NCBI RefSeq assembly: GCF_039534125.1
Contig: NZ_BAAAUV010000025.1
Span: 40,908 to 104,907, forward strand
Length of the DNA stretch: 64,000 nucleotides
From: Actinocorallia longicatena
Lineage (GTDB): Bacteria; Actinomycetota; Actinomycetes; Streptosporangiales; Streptosporangiaceae
Direction of reading: 5' to 3'
Part shown: piece by piece, positions 26,051 to 34,630 of the stretch
Position numbering within the stretch: the stretch's first letter is position 1
Layout: each line of letters opens with the position of its first letter
The notes under the pieces: generated by a model
Seen by the model: only the letters and a program-made list of their open reading frames with translations
Databases searched by the model: none
What the model was told of the DNA's origin: nothing
Position numbers and translations under genes: made by a program

Positions 26051-27091
26051 ATGGAGACGGACGTGGTGGTGATCGGCGCGGGGCAGGCCGGCCTGTCGGC
26101 CGCGCACTTCCTGGACCGCTACGGCCTGGACCACATTGTGCTGGACGCCTCGGAGGGCCCCGGCGGCGCCTGGCGCGAGCGGTCGCCCTCCCTGACCATG
26201 GACGGGATCCACGGCGTCTTCGACCTGCCCGGCATGGCGCGGACGCCGGTGGACGGCGCCCTGCCCGCCCGGGTGGCCGTCCCGGAGTACTACGCACGGT
26301 ACGAGGAGTCCCTCGACGCCGGGGTCCTGCGACCCGTCGAGGTCACCGCGGTCAGGCCGGACGGCGGGGGGCTGCTCGTCGAGACCTCGCGGGGCCTCTG
26401 GGCGGCACGGGCGATCGTCAACGCCACCGGAACCTGGACCCGCCCGCACTGGCCGTCCTATCCGGGCATGGCGGACTTCCGGGGCGAGCAGCTCCACTAC
26501 GCGGGCTACCGCGGCCCCGGGGCCTTCGCGGGTCGGCGGGTGATCGTGGTGGGCGGCGGCGCCTCGGCCGCGCACGTCCTGTCCGAGCTGGCGGACGTCG
26601 CCGAGACCCGCTGGGTGACGCGCCGCGAGCCGGTCTTCCACGACGGAGAGTTCGGCGAGGCGGCCCGCCGCGAGGCCGTCGCGAGGGTCGAGCGGAGGGT
26701 CCGCGCCGGGCTCCCGCCGCAGAGCGTGGTCAGCGTCACCGGGCTCGGCTCCAGCCGCATCGTCCGCGACGCGCTCGCCAAGGGCGCGCTGGAGCGGCAC
26801 CCGATGTTCGCCCGGCTCACCGCGGACGGCGCGCTCTGGCCGGACGGCTCGGCGTGGGCCGCCGACGCGGTCATCTGGGCCACCGGCTTCCGGAGCGCGA
26901 TCCGCCATCTCGCCCCGCTGCGGCTCCGCGAGCCCGGCGGCGGCATCCGGCTGGAGGGCACCCGCGCCCTCGCCGACCCCCGCGTCCACCTGGTCGGATA
27001 CGGGCCCTCCGCCAGCACCATCGGCGCCAACAGGGCGGGACGCGCCGCCGCCCTCGACCTCAGGGACCTGCTCGCCCGGGCGGCCGCCTGA
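26051..27091 (+). CDS. FAD-dependent monooxygenase/oxidoreductase
   Basis: A 346-residue flavoprotein of the flavin-containing monooxygenase type. It has an FAD Rossmann motif VVVIGAGQAGLSAA at the N-terminus, a second dinucleotide motif VIVVGGGASAAHV (about 160-172) for NADPH and the closing VIWATGFRSAIRHL motif. Such enzymes oxygenate sulfur, nitrogen or carbonyl substrates. The ATG has GAGGGA four bases upstream. It is read away from priA and sits in the block that splits the his operon; nothing nearby shows its substrate. Confidence 0.85.
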   Translation: METDVVVIGAGQAGLSAAHFLDRYGLDHIVLDASEGPGGAWRERSPSLTMDGIHGVFDLPGMARTPVDGALPARVAVPEYYARYEESLDAGVLRPVEVTAVRPDGGGLLVETSRGLWAARAIVNATGTWTRPHWPSYPGMADFRGEQLHYAGYRGPGAFAGRRVIVVGGGASAAHVLSELADVAETRWVTRREPVFHDGEFGEAARREAVARVERRVRAGLPPQSVVSVTGLGSSRIVRDALAKGALERHPMFARLTADGALWPDGSAWAADAVIWATGFRSAIRHLAPLRLREPGGGIRLEGTRALADPRVHLVGYGPSASTIGANRAGRAAALDLRDLLARAAA

Positions 27092-27167
27092 CCCCGCGCC
27101 CCCGCCGGGTGGGCGGAGTTTACGCGCAGGAGACACGGCGGAAACCTGAGCGCGGACCATCAGAGGT

Positions 27168-28979
27168 GTGCCTCTCAATGGATCGGTCCAGTACGGCCGC
27201 TACCTCCCCATCGAAGAACACGCCATCGTCGGCGATCTGCGCACCGTCGCGCTCGTCGGCACCGACGGGACCATCGACTGGTTCTGTCCCGGGCGGTTCG
27301 ACGCGCCCTCCCTGTTCGGCTCGCTCCTCGACGCGAAGAAGGGCGGGTTCTACTCCCTCTCGTGCCCGACCTCCAGCAGGCCCAAGCAGCTCTACCTGCC
27401 GGACACCAACATCCTCATGACCCGCTTCCTGGCGGCCGAGGCGGTCGGCGAGGTCATCGACTTCATGGTCCCCGACACCTCCGGGACCGCCCTCCCCCGC
27501 GACCTGCTCGTGCGCCGGGCGACGGCCGTCAGGGGCCGGGCGACCTTCGACCTCCAGTGCTATCCCGCCTTCGACTACGCCCGGGTGCCGCACACCGTGG
27601 AGATCGTCGACGGCGTCGGCGCGGTGTTCGACTCGGCCGGCGGCCGGTTCGTGCTGCGCAGCAGCGTGCCTCTGGTGCACGACGGTGACGGCGTCGTCGC
27701 GCGGTTCTCCCTGGAGCAGGGCGAGAGCGCCGACATCGTGCTGGAGTGGAACGGTCTCATCGCGCCGCTGATCGAGGGCGAGACCGACATCCTGCTGGCC
27801 AGAACCACCGAGTACTGGCAGAAGTGGATCGGCCAGTCCCGCTACCAGGGCCGCTGGCGGGAGATGGTGCACCGCAGCGCGCTCGCACTGAAGCTGCTGG
27901 TCTACCACCCCACCGGCGCGCTCGTCGCGGCCCCGACCACCTCGCTGCCCGAGTGCCTGGGCGGCGAGCGCAACTGGGACTACCGCTACACCTGGCTGCG
28001 CGACTCGGCCTTCACCATCCACTCCCTCATGACGCTCGGCTTCCTGGAGGAGGCCTCGGCGTTCATGGAGTGGCTCCAGCAGCGCTGCGAGCAGGCCACC
28101 CTGGAACGCGACCTCATGATCATGTACTCGGTGGACGGCAGCGACAAGCTCCCCGAGCAGACCCTCGACCATCTGGAGGGCTACCGGGGGTCCCGGCCGG
28201 TCCGGATCGGCAACGGCGCGGTCGGCCACCGCCAGCTCGACGTCTACGGCGAGCTCATGGACGCCGTCTACCTCTACAACCGGGAGGTGCCGATCTCCTA
28301 CGACCTGTGGTCGGGCCTCTCCAAGCGGCTGGACTGGCTCTCGCGCCACTGGGACGAGCCGGACGAGGGCATCTGGGAGGTGCGCGGCGGACGTCAGAGG
28401 TTCACCTACTCCGGCGTCATGACCTGGGTCGCCTATGAGCGGGCCTCGCGCCTGGCCCGCGACAGGGGCCTGCCCGCGACGCTCAACAAGTGGCAGCGGC
28501 TGGCCGCCCGCGCCTACCGGTTCGTCCAGCAGGAGTGCTGGGACCCCGACCTCGGCGCCTACGTGATGCACCCGGGCAGCAAGCACCTGGACGCCTCGCT
28601 GCTGTGCATGCCGATGGTGAAGTTCTCCGGCCCGACCGACCCCCGCTTCCTGATGACCCTGGACCGGATGGGCTCGGAGCTGGTCTCGGACTCCCTCGTC
28701 CACCGCTACGCCAACACCGGCCACGACGGCCTGACCGGTGAGGAGGGGACCTTCAACCTCTGCTCCTTCTGGTACGTCGACGCCCTGACGGCCGCCGGGC
28801 GCGTCAAGGAGTCGCGGATGATCTTCGAGAAGATGCTGACCTACGCCAACCACGTGGGCCTGTACGCCGAGGAGATCGGCTCGTCCGGCGAGGCGCTGGG
28901 GAACTTCCCGCAGGCGTTCACGCACCTGGCCCTCATCAGCTCCGCCGTCAACCTCGACCGGGCCCTCGACAGGCCCTGA
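27168..28979 (+). CDS. glycoside hydrolase family 15 enzyme (trehalase or glucoamylase type)
   Basis: A 603-residue cytoplasmic protein: an N-terminal beta domain (about 1-230, with TDGTIDWFCPGRFDAPSLF) and an (alpha/alpha)6 catalytic barrel. GH15 marks are GGERNWDYRYTWLRDSAF (about 267-284) and GLTGEEGTFNLCSFW (about 521-535), with the second holding the catalytic Glu. In mycobacteria and Streptomyces close relatives are trehalases; others cleave alpha-1,4 glucans. No signal peptide is seen. The GTG start has only AGAGG one base before it, too close for a normal ribosome site, so the message may be leaderless or the start may differ. Confidence 0.9.
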   Translation: MPLNGSVQYGRYLPIEEHAIVGDLRTVALVGTDGTIDWFCPGRFDAPSLFGSLLDAKKGGFYSLSCPTSSRPKQLYLPDTNILMTRFLAAEAVGEVIDFMVPDTSGTALPRDLLVRRATAVRGRATFDLQCYPAFDYARVPHTVEIVDGVGAVFDSAGGRFVLRSSVPLVHDGDGVVARFSLEQGESADIVLEWNGLIAPLIEGETDILLARTTEYWQKWIGQSRYQGRWREMVHRSALALKLLVYHPTGALVAAPTTSLPECLGGERNWDYRYTWLRDSAFTIHSLMTLGFLEEASAFMEWLQQRCEQATLERDLMIMYSVDGSDKLPEQTLDHLEGYRGSRPVRIGNGAVGHRQLDVYGELMDAVYLYNREVPISYDLWSGLSKRLDWLSRHWDEPDEGIWEVRGGRQRFTYSGVMTWVAYERASRLARDRGLPATLNKWQRLAARAYRFVQQECWDPDLGAYVMHPGSKHLDASLLCMPMVKFSGPTDPRFLMTLDRMGSELVSDSLVHRYANTGHDGLTGEEGTFNLCSFWYVDALTAAGRVKESRMIFEKMLTYANHVGLYAEEIGSSGEALGNFPQAFTHLALISSAVNLDRALDRP

Positions 28980-29014
28980 TTTGAAAGCCGTCCGGCGCGG
29001 GTAACACGGCATTC

Positions 29015-29269
29015 GTGGAGGAAGTAGAAGGACTCGAATATTCGGGGATGTTCCTGGTCCTTCCCGCGGCCGTCGTGCTGACGTTCTGGCAGGGAACCCT
29101 CTGGGCGGCCTGGCCCGCACTCGTGGTCGGGCTGCTCGGAGTGATCCTGACCCCCGTCGCCCTCTACCGCGTCGAGAGCGCGGGCACCCGCGTCCCCTGG
29201 TGGGGCTACCTGGGCATGGGCGCCCTCACCTGCAAGTTCCTCGGCGAGAGCTGGCTCTTCGTCACCTAG
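29015..29269 (+). CDS. small membrane protein
   Basis: An 84-residue protein with two or three hydrophobic segments (about 13-28, 31-50, 64-80) and no known domain. It begins 35 bp after the GH15 gene and may be co-transcribed. The GTG at 29015 is the longest start; an ATG at 29048 is possible. The stop codon lies in the first copy of a 21-bp direct repeat. No function can be given. Confidence 0.6.
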   Translation: MEEVEGLEYSGMFLVLPAAVVLTFWQGTLWAAWPALVVGLLGVILTPVALYRVESAGTRVPWWGYLGMGALTCKFLGESWLFVT

Positions 29270-29304
29270 ATCGTGACTCGGTACACCTAGATCATGATCC
29301 GGTG
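29263..29304. repeat. two imperfect 21-bp direct repeats
   Basis: CACCTAGATCGTGACTCGG (start of 29263-29283) and its neighbour at 29284-29304 agree at about 17 of 21 positions. The second copy contains the perfect palindrome GATCATGATC. The repeat straddles the stop of the 84-residue gene. A spacing of two helical turns suits a protein-binding site, but a chance origin is possible. Confidence 0.6.
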
Positions 29305-29317
29305 CGCCCGGGGCGGT

Positions 29318-29635
29318 TCAGCGGCCGAACGTCACGGCCGCGGCGACCGGCGTGACCAGGAGCGAGACGACCAGCACGCCGAACTGCTCCGCGCCCGACA
29401 GCGGCAGGATCCACGCCGCCGCCTGGACCGCGAGGAACAGAACGGTGACGGTGATCGCACGCCTGCGGCGGCGGCGTGCGGCGGGGCCCGCGGCCGGGCC
29501 GGGCAGCAGCGCCCTGACCGGGGCCAGCAGCGCCCTCCTGCGGGCGGCCCTGGCCCGCAGCGCCGACCGGCGTTCGGCCAGGCGGGCGGCTTCGGCCTCG
29601 CGTTCGGCCCTGCGCCGGGCCCGTTCCTTGCTCAC
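29318..29635 (-). CDS. small membrane protein with basic N-terminus
   Basis: A 105-residue protein. The first 60 residues are very rich in Arg and Ala (probably a helical, positively charged cytoplasmic region), followed by two transmembrane helices (about 60-78 and 84-102). No known domain. It is transcribed after the polysaccharide deacetylase gene with a 22-bp gap, so the two are probably one unit. The ATG reading MSKERARRR begins right after the gap. Confidence 0.65.
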   Translation of the reverse strand: MSKERARRRAEREAEAARLAERRSALRARAARRRALLAPVRALLPGPAAGPAARRRRRRAITVTVLFLAVQAAAWILPLSGAEQFGVLVVSLLVTPVAAAVTFGR

Positions 29636-29657
29636 GGCGCCAGTATGCAGGGCCCGG

Positions 29658-30431
29658 CTACAGCGCGACGAACTGGAGACCGCGCTGTTTCAGGGCGGGC
29701 AGGACCTGCCGGAGCGCCTCGACGGTCTGCGAGCGGTCGCCGCCGCCGTCGTGGATGAGCAGGATGTCGCCCGCCTGGGCGTCGAGCAGGGTGCGGGTGA
29801 TCCGCGACGTCCCCGGACGGGCCCAGTCCCGCGGATCGATCTTCCAGTCGACGCACACCATGTGGTGCTCGGCGGCGATGTCGTAGATCTGCTGCGACCA
29901 GGCGCCGCCGGGCGCCCGGAAGGTCTTCGGGGCAAGCCCCGCCACCTGGGCGATCCGGTCGTGACCACCGACGATCTCCTCGGTGATCTTCGCGGCGGAC
30001 AGGCGCGGCAGGTTCAGCGGATGGGTGACGGTGTGGTCGGCGACCTGATGCCCGGCGTCCGCGATCCGCTGGACGATCCTCGGCTGCTCGGTCACCTGCT
30101 CGCCGATCATGTTGAAGGTCGCGACGACCCCGAACTCGGCCAGCACGTCCAGGACCTTGGGCGTCCAGTACGGGTGCGGGCCGTCGTCGATCGTCAGCGC
30201 GACGGCCGCGGGCGGCGCCGCGGGGCTGAGGTCGGACAGGCCGCGCACCGGCCGGTTGAGTGCGGTGAGCTTCGGCGCGTACCCCGGATCGGGCCGCCCG
30301 GACGGCGTCGGCGTCGCCGCCCTGGCCTGGGCGGGGCCGTGGCCCGCCCGGTGCCACAGCTCCGGGCCCGCGCCCACCGCGAGCCCGCCCACCCCTGCCG
30401 CCAGCATGCCGAGCAGCCGCCTGCGCTCCAA
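29658..30431 (-). CDS. exported polysaccharide deacetylase (NodB/CE4)
   Basis: A 257-residue protein with an Arg-rich signal (ERRRLLGMLAAG; may be Tat-type) and a NodB-homology domain. CE4 motifs are TIDDGP (catalytic Asp and metal Asp), HTVTHP (metal His), RAPGGAWS and LLIHDGGGDRSQT. Such enzymes remove acetyl groups from chitin, peptidoglycan or xylan outside the cell. The TTG start is supported by AGGGGGACGGG upstream. It lies 65 bp after hisH in the same direction, in the insertion that parts hisH from priA; no role in histidine synthesis is expected. Confidence 0.9.
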   Translation of the reverse strand: MERRRLLGMLAAGVGGLAVGAGPELWHRAGHGPAQARAATPTPSGRPDPGYAPKLTALNRPVRGLSDLSPAAPPAAVALTIDDGPHPYWTPKVLDVLAEFGVVATFNMIGEQVTEQPRIVQRIADAGHQVADHTVTHPLNLPRLSAAKITEEIVGGHDRIAQVAGLAPKTFRAPGGAWSQQIYDIAAEHHMVCVDWKIDPRDWARPGTSRITRTLLDAQAGDILLIHDGGGDRSQTVEALRQVLPALKQRGLQFVAL

Positions 30432-30496
30432 CGTCCCGTCCCCCTCACCGTGCCTTCAGCCCTGTGAGATGCGGCCGTGCGCGCGGCGGTTCGGGT

Positions 30497-31126
30497 TCAG
30501 AGGGACCGGAGCCAGTTCTCCAGGATGTGGGCCCCGGCGTCGCCGGACTTCTCCGGATGGAACTGGGTCGCCCACAGCGGCCCGTTCTCGACGGCGGCGA
30601 CGAACGGCTCACCGTGCTCGGCCCAGGTGACCAGCGGCGCGGCGAACCGCTCCGACGGCTCCATCTCCCAGCGCCGCACCCCGTAGGAGTGGACGAAGTA
30701 GAAGCGGGTCCCGGCGTCGAGGCCGTCGAACAGCTTCGAGCCCTCGGCCGCCCGCACGGTGTTCCAGCCCATGTGCGGCAGGACCGGCGCCTCGAGCCGC
30801 TCGACGGTGCCGGGCCACTCGTCGCAGCCGTCGGTGGTGATGCCGTGCTCGACGCCCTTGCCGAACAGGATCTGCATCCCGACGCAGATGCCGAGCACCG
30901 GACGGCCGCCGGCGAGGCGGCGGCCGATCAGCCGGTCCCCCTTGACCGCGCGCAGCCCCTCCATGCAGGCCGCGAACGCGCCGACGCCCGGCACGACGAG
31001 GCCGTCGGCGTTGAGCGCCGCCTCGAAGTCCGATGTCACGGTGACGTCCGCGCCGATCCGGGCGACGGCCCGTTCGGCCGAGCGCAGGTTCCCCGACCCG
31101 TAGTCGAGGACGACGACGTTCTTCAT
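30497..31126 (-). CDS. hisH: imidazole glycerol phosphate synthase, glutaminase subunit
   Basis: The 209-residue class I glutamine amidotransferase supplies ammonia to HisF. The triad is Cys81 (VLGICVGMQILF), and His and Glu in TQFHPEKS. The ATG at 31126 is preceded by GGAGG that lies in the last codons of the 46-residue gene upstream, so the two are translationally coupled. HisF is encoded elsewhere in the window (24.0 kb). Confidence 0.97.
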   Translation of the reverse strand: MKNVVVLDYGSGNLRSAERAVARIGADVTVTSDFEAALNADGLVVPGVGAFAACMEGLRAVKGDRLIGRRLAGGRPVLGICVGMQILFGKGVEHGITTDGCDEWPGTVERLEAPVLPHMGWNTVRAAEGSKLFDGLDAGTRFYFVHSYGVRRWEMEPSERFAAPLVTWAEHGEPFVAAVENGPLWATQFHPEKSGDAGAHILENWLRSL

Positions 31127-31130
31127 ACCC

Positions 31131-31271
31131 CTACCTCCACAGGACGGCCGCGACCGCGGCCAGGACGGCGAGCAGGCCCACGACGACCGCTCCGGCCTTC
31201 AGCCCCTGCTTGGCGAGGCTGTAGACGCCCGCCGCGAGGAACCCGGCCACCGCGAAGAGCAGGAGCGTCAT
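31131..31271 (-). CDS. 46-residue membrane protein between hisB and hisH
   Basis: A short gene read leftwards from an ATG at 31271, with AGGAGG seven bases upstream, ending in TAG four bases before hisH. The product begins MTLLLFAVAGFLAAGVYSLA and has two hydrophobic stretches (about 2-19 and 26-44) around a short basic turn KQGLKAG. The excellent ribosome site and tight spacing to hisH make it a real gene. A small membrane protein at this position occurs in other actinomycete his operons, as far as I recall; its role is unknown. Confidence 0.75.
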   Translation of the reverse strand: MTLLLFAVAGFLAAGVYSLAKQGLKAGAVVVGLLAVLAAVAAVLWR

Positions 31272-31338
31272 CGCGCCGCCTCCTGCGGCGCGATGACGCT
31301 CAGGGCACTGTGCCTTCCGGTGCCCTCACTCCGTTCGG

Positions 31339-31932
31339 TCACAGGGCGCCCTTGGTCGAGGGGATGCCGTGCACGCGCGGGTCGAGCTCGGAGGCGTAGC
31401 GCAATGCCCGGGCGAGCGCCTTGAACTGGGCCTCGACGATGTGGTGGGCGTTGCGGCCGTAGGGCACGTGGATGTGCAGGCAGATCGAGGCGCTCGCGAC
31501 GAACGACTCGAAGATGTGCCGGGTCATCGTGGTGTCGTACTCCGGGCCGATCATGGGGGCCATGCCCTCGGGCTCGGTGTGCACCAGGTAGGGCCGGCCC
31601 GACAGGTCGACGGTCACCTGCGCGAGCGCCTCGTCGAGCGGGATCGAGGCGTCGGCGAACCGGCGGATGCCCGACTTGTCGCCGAGGGCCTGCTTGAACG
31701 CCGCGCCCAGGGCGATCGCGGTGTCCTCGATCGTGTGGTGGCTGTCGATGTGCAGGTCGCCGGTGGTCTTGACGGTCAGGTCGAACGATCCGTGCTTGCC
31801 GAGCTGGGCGAGCATGTGGTCGTAGAACCCGACGCCGGTGGAGACGTCGACGACGCCCGTCCCGTCGAGATCGATCTCGACGAGGACCGTCGTCTCCTTG
31901 GTCCCCCGCTCGACGCGGCCGATGCGGCTCAC
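31339..31932 (-). CDS. hisB: imidazoleglycerol-phosphate dehydratase
   Basis: The 197-residue Mn-dependent enzyme dehydrates imidazole glycerol phosphate to imidazole acetol phosphate. Metal-binding motifs are GVGFYDHMLAQ, DSHHTIEDTAI and the second copy GRNAHHIVEAQFK. It is the monofunctional form, with no phosphatase domain, as in other actinobacteria. The GTG start overlaps the hisC stop (GTGA). Confidence 0.97.
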   Translation of the reverse strand: MSRIGRVERGTKETTVLVEIDLDGTGVVDVSTGVGFYDHMLAQLGKHGSFDLTVKTTGDLHIDSHHTIEDTAIALGAAFKQALGDKSGIRRFADASIPLDEALAQVTVDLSGRPYLVHTEPEGMAPMIGPEYDTTMTRHIFESFVASASICLHIHVPYGRNAHHIVEAQFKALARALRYASELDPRVHGIPSTKGAL

Positions 31933-33014
31933 ACAGACTCCTTAAGTGCACTACGGAAGGCCGCCATCTCGGCGGGGGTGCCCACCGAGACGCGCAGCCA
32001 CTGGGGCGGTCCGACCGCCCGGATCAGGACGCCGCGGTCGAGCATCCTCCGCCACACCGCGTCGCGGTCGTCGAAGGTGCCGAACAGGATGAAGTTGGCG
32101 TCGGAGTCGGCGACCCTGAAGCCCTCCCCGCGCAGCCACTCGACGGTCTCGTCCCGGGTCGCGCGCAGCTCCTGGACGTAGCCGAGCAGCTCCTCACGGA
32201 ACGACAGGGCCGTCCGGGCGACGGCCTGCGTCACCGACGACAGGTGGTAGGGCAGCCTGACCAGCAGCAGGGCTTCCAGGACGGCCGGGTCGGCGGCCAG
32301 GTAGCCCAGCCGGGCCCCGGCCAGCGCGAACGCCTTCGACATCGTCCGGGTCACGATCAGCCGCGGGTTGCCGGGCAGCAGCTCCAGCGCCGAGGGGGTG
32401 CCCGACCTGCGGAACTCCCCGTAGGCCTCGTCGACGACGACCATGCCGGGCGCGACGCTCAGCACCGCCTTGATCGCCTCGTGGTCGAGCGCGGTGCCGG
32501 TCGGGTTGTTCGGCGAGGTCAGGAAGACGACGTCGGGGCGGTGCTCCTCGATGGCGGCGACGGCCCGCTGCGCCTCGAGCCCGAAGTCCTCGTCCCGGAA
32601 GGCGTCGATCCAGCGGGTGTTGGCGACCATCGAGATGGTCGGGTGCATCGCGTAGGACGGCTCGAACCCGAGCGCGCTGCGCCCGGGGCCGCCGAACGCC
32701 TGGAGGATCTGCAGGATGATCTCGTTGGAGCCGTTGGCGGCCCACACCCGGCCGGTGTCGAGCCGCACCCCCGCCTCGTGGTTCAGGTAGGCGGCGAGCC
32801 CGGCCCGCAGGTCCACGGCGTCGCGGTCGGGATAGCGGTTGAGCGTTCCGGCCGTGGCCGCCACGCCCTCCCCCAGCGCCCTGACCAGCGCCTCGGACGG
32901 TCCGTAGGGGTTCTCGTTGGTGTTGAGCTGAACGGGCACGTCGATCTGCGGGGCACCGTAGGCCTTCTGGCCGCGCAGATCGTCGCGGATCGGCAGGTCG
33001 CCGAGGGAGGTCAT
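31929..33014 (-). CDS. hisC: histidinol-phosphate aminotransferase
   Basis: The 361-residue PLP enzyme moves an amino group from glutamate to imidazole acetol phosphate. The cofactor-binding Lys is in TRTMSKAFALAGARLGY, and SPNNPTGT and VVVDEAYGEF are present. The ATG overlaps the hisD stop (ATGA). The frame is open far upstream through hisD, but the family N-terminus begins TSLGDLPIRDDLRG, which fixes the start. Confidence 0.96.
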   Translation of the reverse strand: MTSLGDLPIRDDLRGQKAYGAPQIDVPVQLNTNENPYGPSEALVRALGEGVAATAGTLNRYPDRDAVDLRAGLAAYLNHEAGVRLDTGRVWAANGSNEIILQILQAFGGPGRSALGFEPSYAMHPTISMVANTRWIDAFRDEDFGLEAQRAVAAIEEHRPDVVFLTSPNNPTGTALDHEAIKAVLSVAPGMVVVDEAYGEFRRSGTPSALELLPGNPRLIVTRTMSKAFALAGARLGYLAADPAVLEALLLVRLPYHLSSVTQAVARTALSFREELLGYVQELRATRDETVEWLRGEGFRVADSDANFILFGTFDDRDAVWRRMLDRGVLIRAVGPPQWLRVSVGTPAEMAAFRSALKESV

Positions 33015-34318
33015 GCGGGGATCCCCCCGTCGAAGCGGGCCTTGAGCGCGGCGCCGTGGGCGGGCAGGTCCTCGGACTCGGCCAGGGCGACGACCCGCGC
33101 CGTCGCCTCGGCCAGCGCGGCCCTGTCGTACTCCACGAAGTGGACGCCGCGCAGGAACGACTGGACCGACAGGCCCGAGGAGTGGCAGGCGCAGCCGCCG
33201 GTCGGCAGCACGTGGTTGGAGCCGGCGAGGTAGTCGCCGAGCGAGACCGGCGAGTAGGCGCCGACGAAGACCGCCCCGGCGTTGCGGACCCGGGCGGCGA
33301 CGGCGGGGGCGTCGGCGGTGTGGATCTCGAGGTGCTCGGCGCCGTAGGCGTTGACGACCCTGAGGCCGTCCTCGATCGAGGCGACCAGCACGATCGCGGA
33401 CTGGCGTCCGGCCAGGGCCTCGGTGACCCGCTCGACGTGCCGGGTCGCCGCGACCTGGACGGCCAGCTCGTCCCCGACCGCGGCGGCGAGCTCGGGCGAG
33501 TCGGTGACCAGCACGGACGCGGCGAGGGTGTCGTGCTCGGCCTGGCTGATCAGGTCGGCGGCGACGTAGGCCGCGTCGGCGGTCGCGTCGGCGAGGACGG
33601 CGATCTCGGTCGGCCCCGCCTCGGCGTCGATGCCGATGACGCCCTTCAGCGTGCGCTTCGCGGCGGCGACGTAGATGTTCCCCGGCCCGGTGACCAGGTC
33701 GACCGGCGCGCACTCCCGCGTGCCGTAGGCGAACATCGCGATCGCCTGGGCGCCGCCCGCCGCGTAGACCTCGTCGACGCCCAGCAGCGCGCAGGCGGCC
33801 AGGATCGTCGGGTGCGGGAGGCCGCCGAAGTCCTTCTGGGCGGGCGAGGTCACGGCCAGAGACGGAACCCCGGCCTCCTGGGCGGGGACCACGTTCATGA
33901 CCACGCTGGAGGGGTAGACGGCCCGTCCGCCCGGCACGTACAGGCCGACCCGGTCGACCGGGATCCACCGCTCGGTGACGGTGCCGCCCGGCACGACCTG
34001 GGTGGCGACGTCGGTGCGGCGCTGCTCGCGGTGGACGATCCTGGTCCGCCGGATGGCCTCTTCGAGGGCGTCGCGGACGGCCGGATCGAGCGCCTCCAGG
34101 GCGGCGGCGATCGCCTCGGCCGGGACGCGCGTCGAGGTCAGCTCGACGCCGTCGAAGTCCCGCGTGTAACGGATGACCGCCTCGACCCCGTGATGGCGCA
34201 CGTCCTCGCAGATCGGCCGCACCTTCTCCAGGGCGGCCTCGACGTCGAAGTCGGCGCGTGGCAGCGTGGCGCGCAGATCGGCCGGAAGGCCGCCGCGCAG
34301 GTCGATTGTGGAGATCAC
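33011..34318 (-). CDS. hisD: histidinol dehydrogenase
   Basis: The 435-residue zinc enzyme oxidises histidinol to histidine with two NAD, the last two steps of the pathway. Motifs VGLYVPGGRAVYPSSVVMNVVPA, AGGAQAIAMFAYGT, GPGNIYVAAAK and the late SNHVLPTGG are typical. It is the first his gene in the hisD-hisC-hisB run and starts at GTG, close behind a possible small gene. hisG is not in the window. Confidence 0.97.
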   Translation of the reverse strand: MISTIDLRGGLPADLRATLPRADFDVEAALEKVRPICEDVRHHGVEAVIRYTRDFDGVELTSTRVPAEAIAAALEALDPAVRDALEEAIRRTRIVHREQRRTDVATQVVPGGTVTERWIPVDRVGLYVPGGRAVYPSSVVMNVVPAQEAGVPSLAVTSPAQKDFGGLPHPTILAACALLGVDEVYAAGGAQAIAMFAYGTRECAPVDLVTGPGNIYVAAAKRTLKGVIGIDAEAGPTEIAVLADATADAAYVAADLISQAEHDTLAASVLVTDSPELAAAVGDELAVQVAATRHVERVTEALAGRQSAIVLVASIEDGLRVVNAYGAEHLEIHTADAPAVAARVRNAGAVFVGAYSPVSLGDYLAGSNHVLPTGGCACHSSGLSVQSFLRGVHFVEYDRAALAEATARVVALAESEDLPAHGAALKARFDGGIPA

Positions 34319-34323
34319 ACAGG

Positions 34324-34515
34324 TCAGTCTACGGACAGAGGTCCCCGTCCCGGGAATTCGAATACCAGGTGCTGAGACGGATCGGTCTCAGCCGCCGGTA
34401 CGCGCGGCGAGGCGACCGTGCGGGCATCCCACCGGCGCGGGCACCCGAACACCCAGCCGATGATGAACCCGGTCACGAGGCTGGCCATGCAGACGATCAG
34501 AAGGTTGAGCCACAT
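34324..34515 (-). CDS. possible small membrane protein upstream of hisD
   Basis: A 63-residue frame with a convincing transmembrane start (MWLNLLIVCMASLVTGFIIG) and a hydrophilic tail. It ends five bases before hisD. There is only GGGA near the ATG. It could be a true small gene leading the his operon or a chance frame. Confidence 0.4.
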   Translation of the reverse strand: MWLNLLIVCMASLVTGFIIGWVFGCPRRWDARTVASPRVPAAETDPSQHLVFEFPGRGPLSVD

Positions 34516-34630
34516 TTCCCGAAGCTAAGCCCCGGTCCGGCCGCGACGCGCCCGGACGACGGCGATGGGCCTCAATTGACTACGGGGTTAGTGGTTCCTC
34601 ACCCGGTGTCCCTCCATCCGGCTGTCCGGC

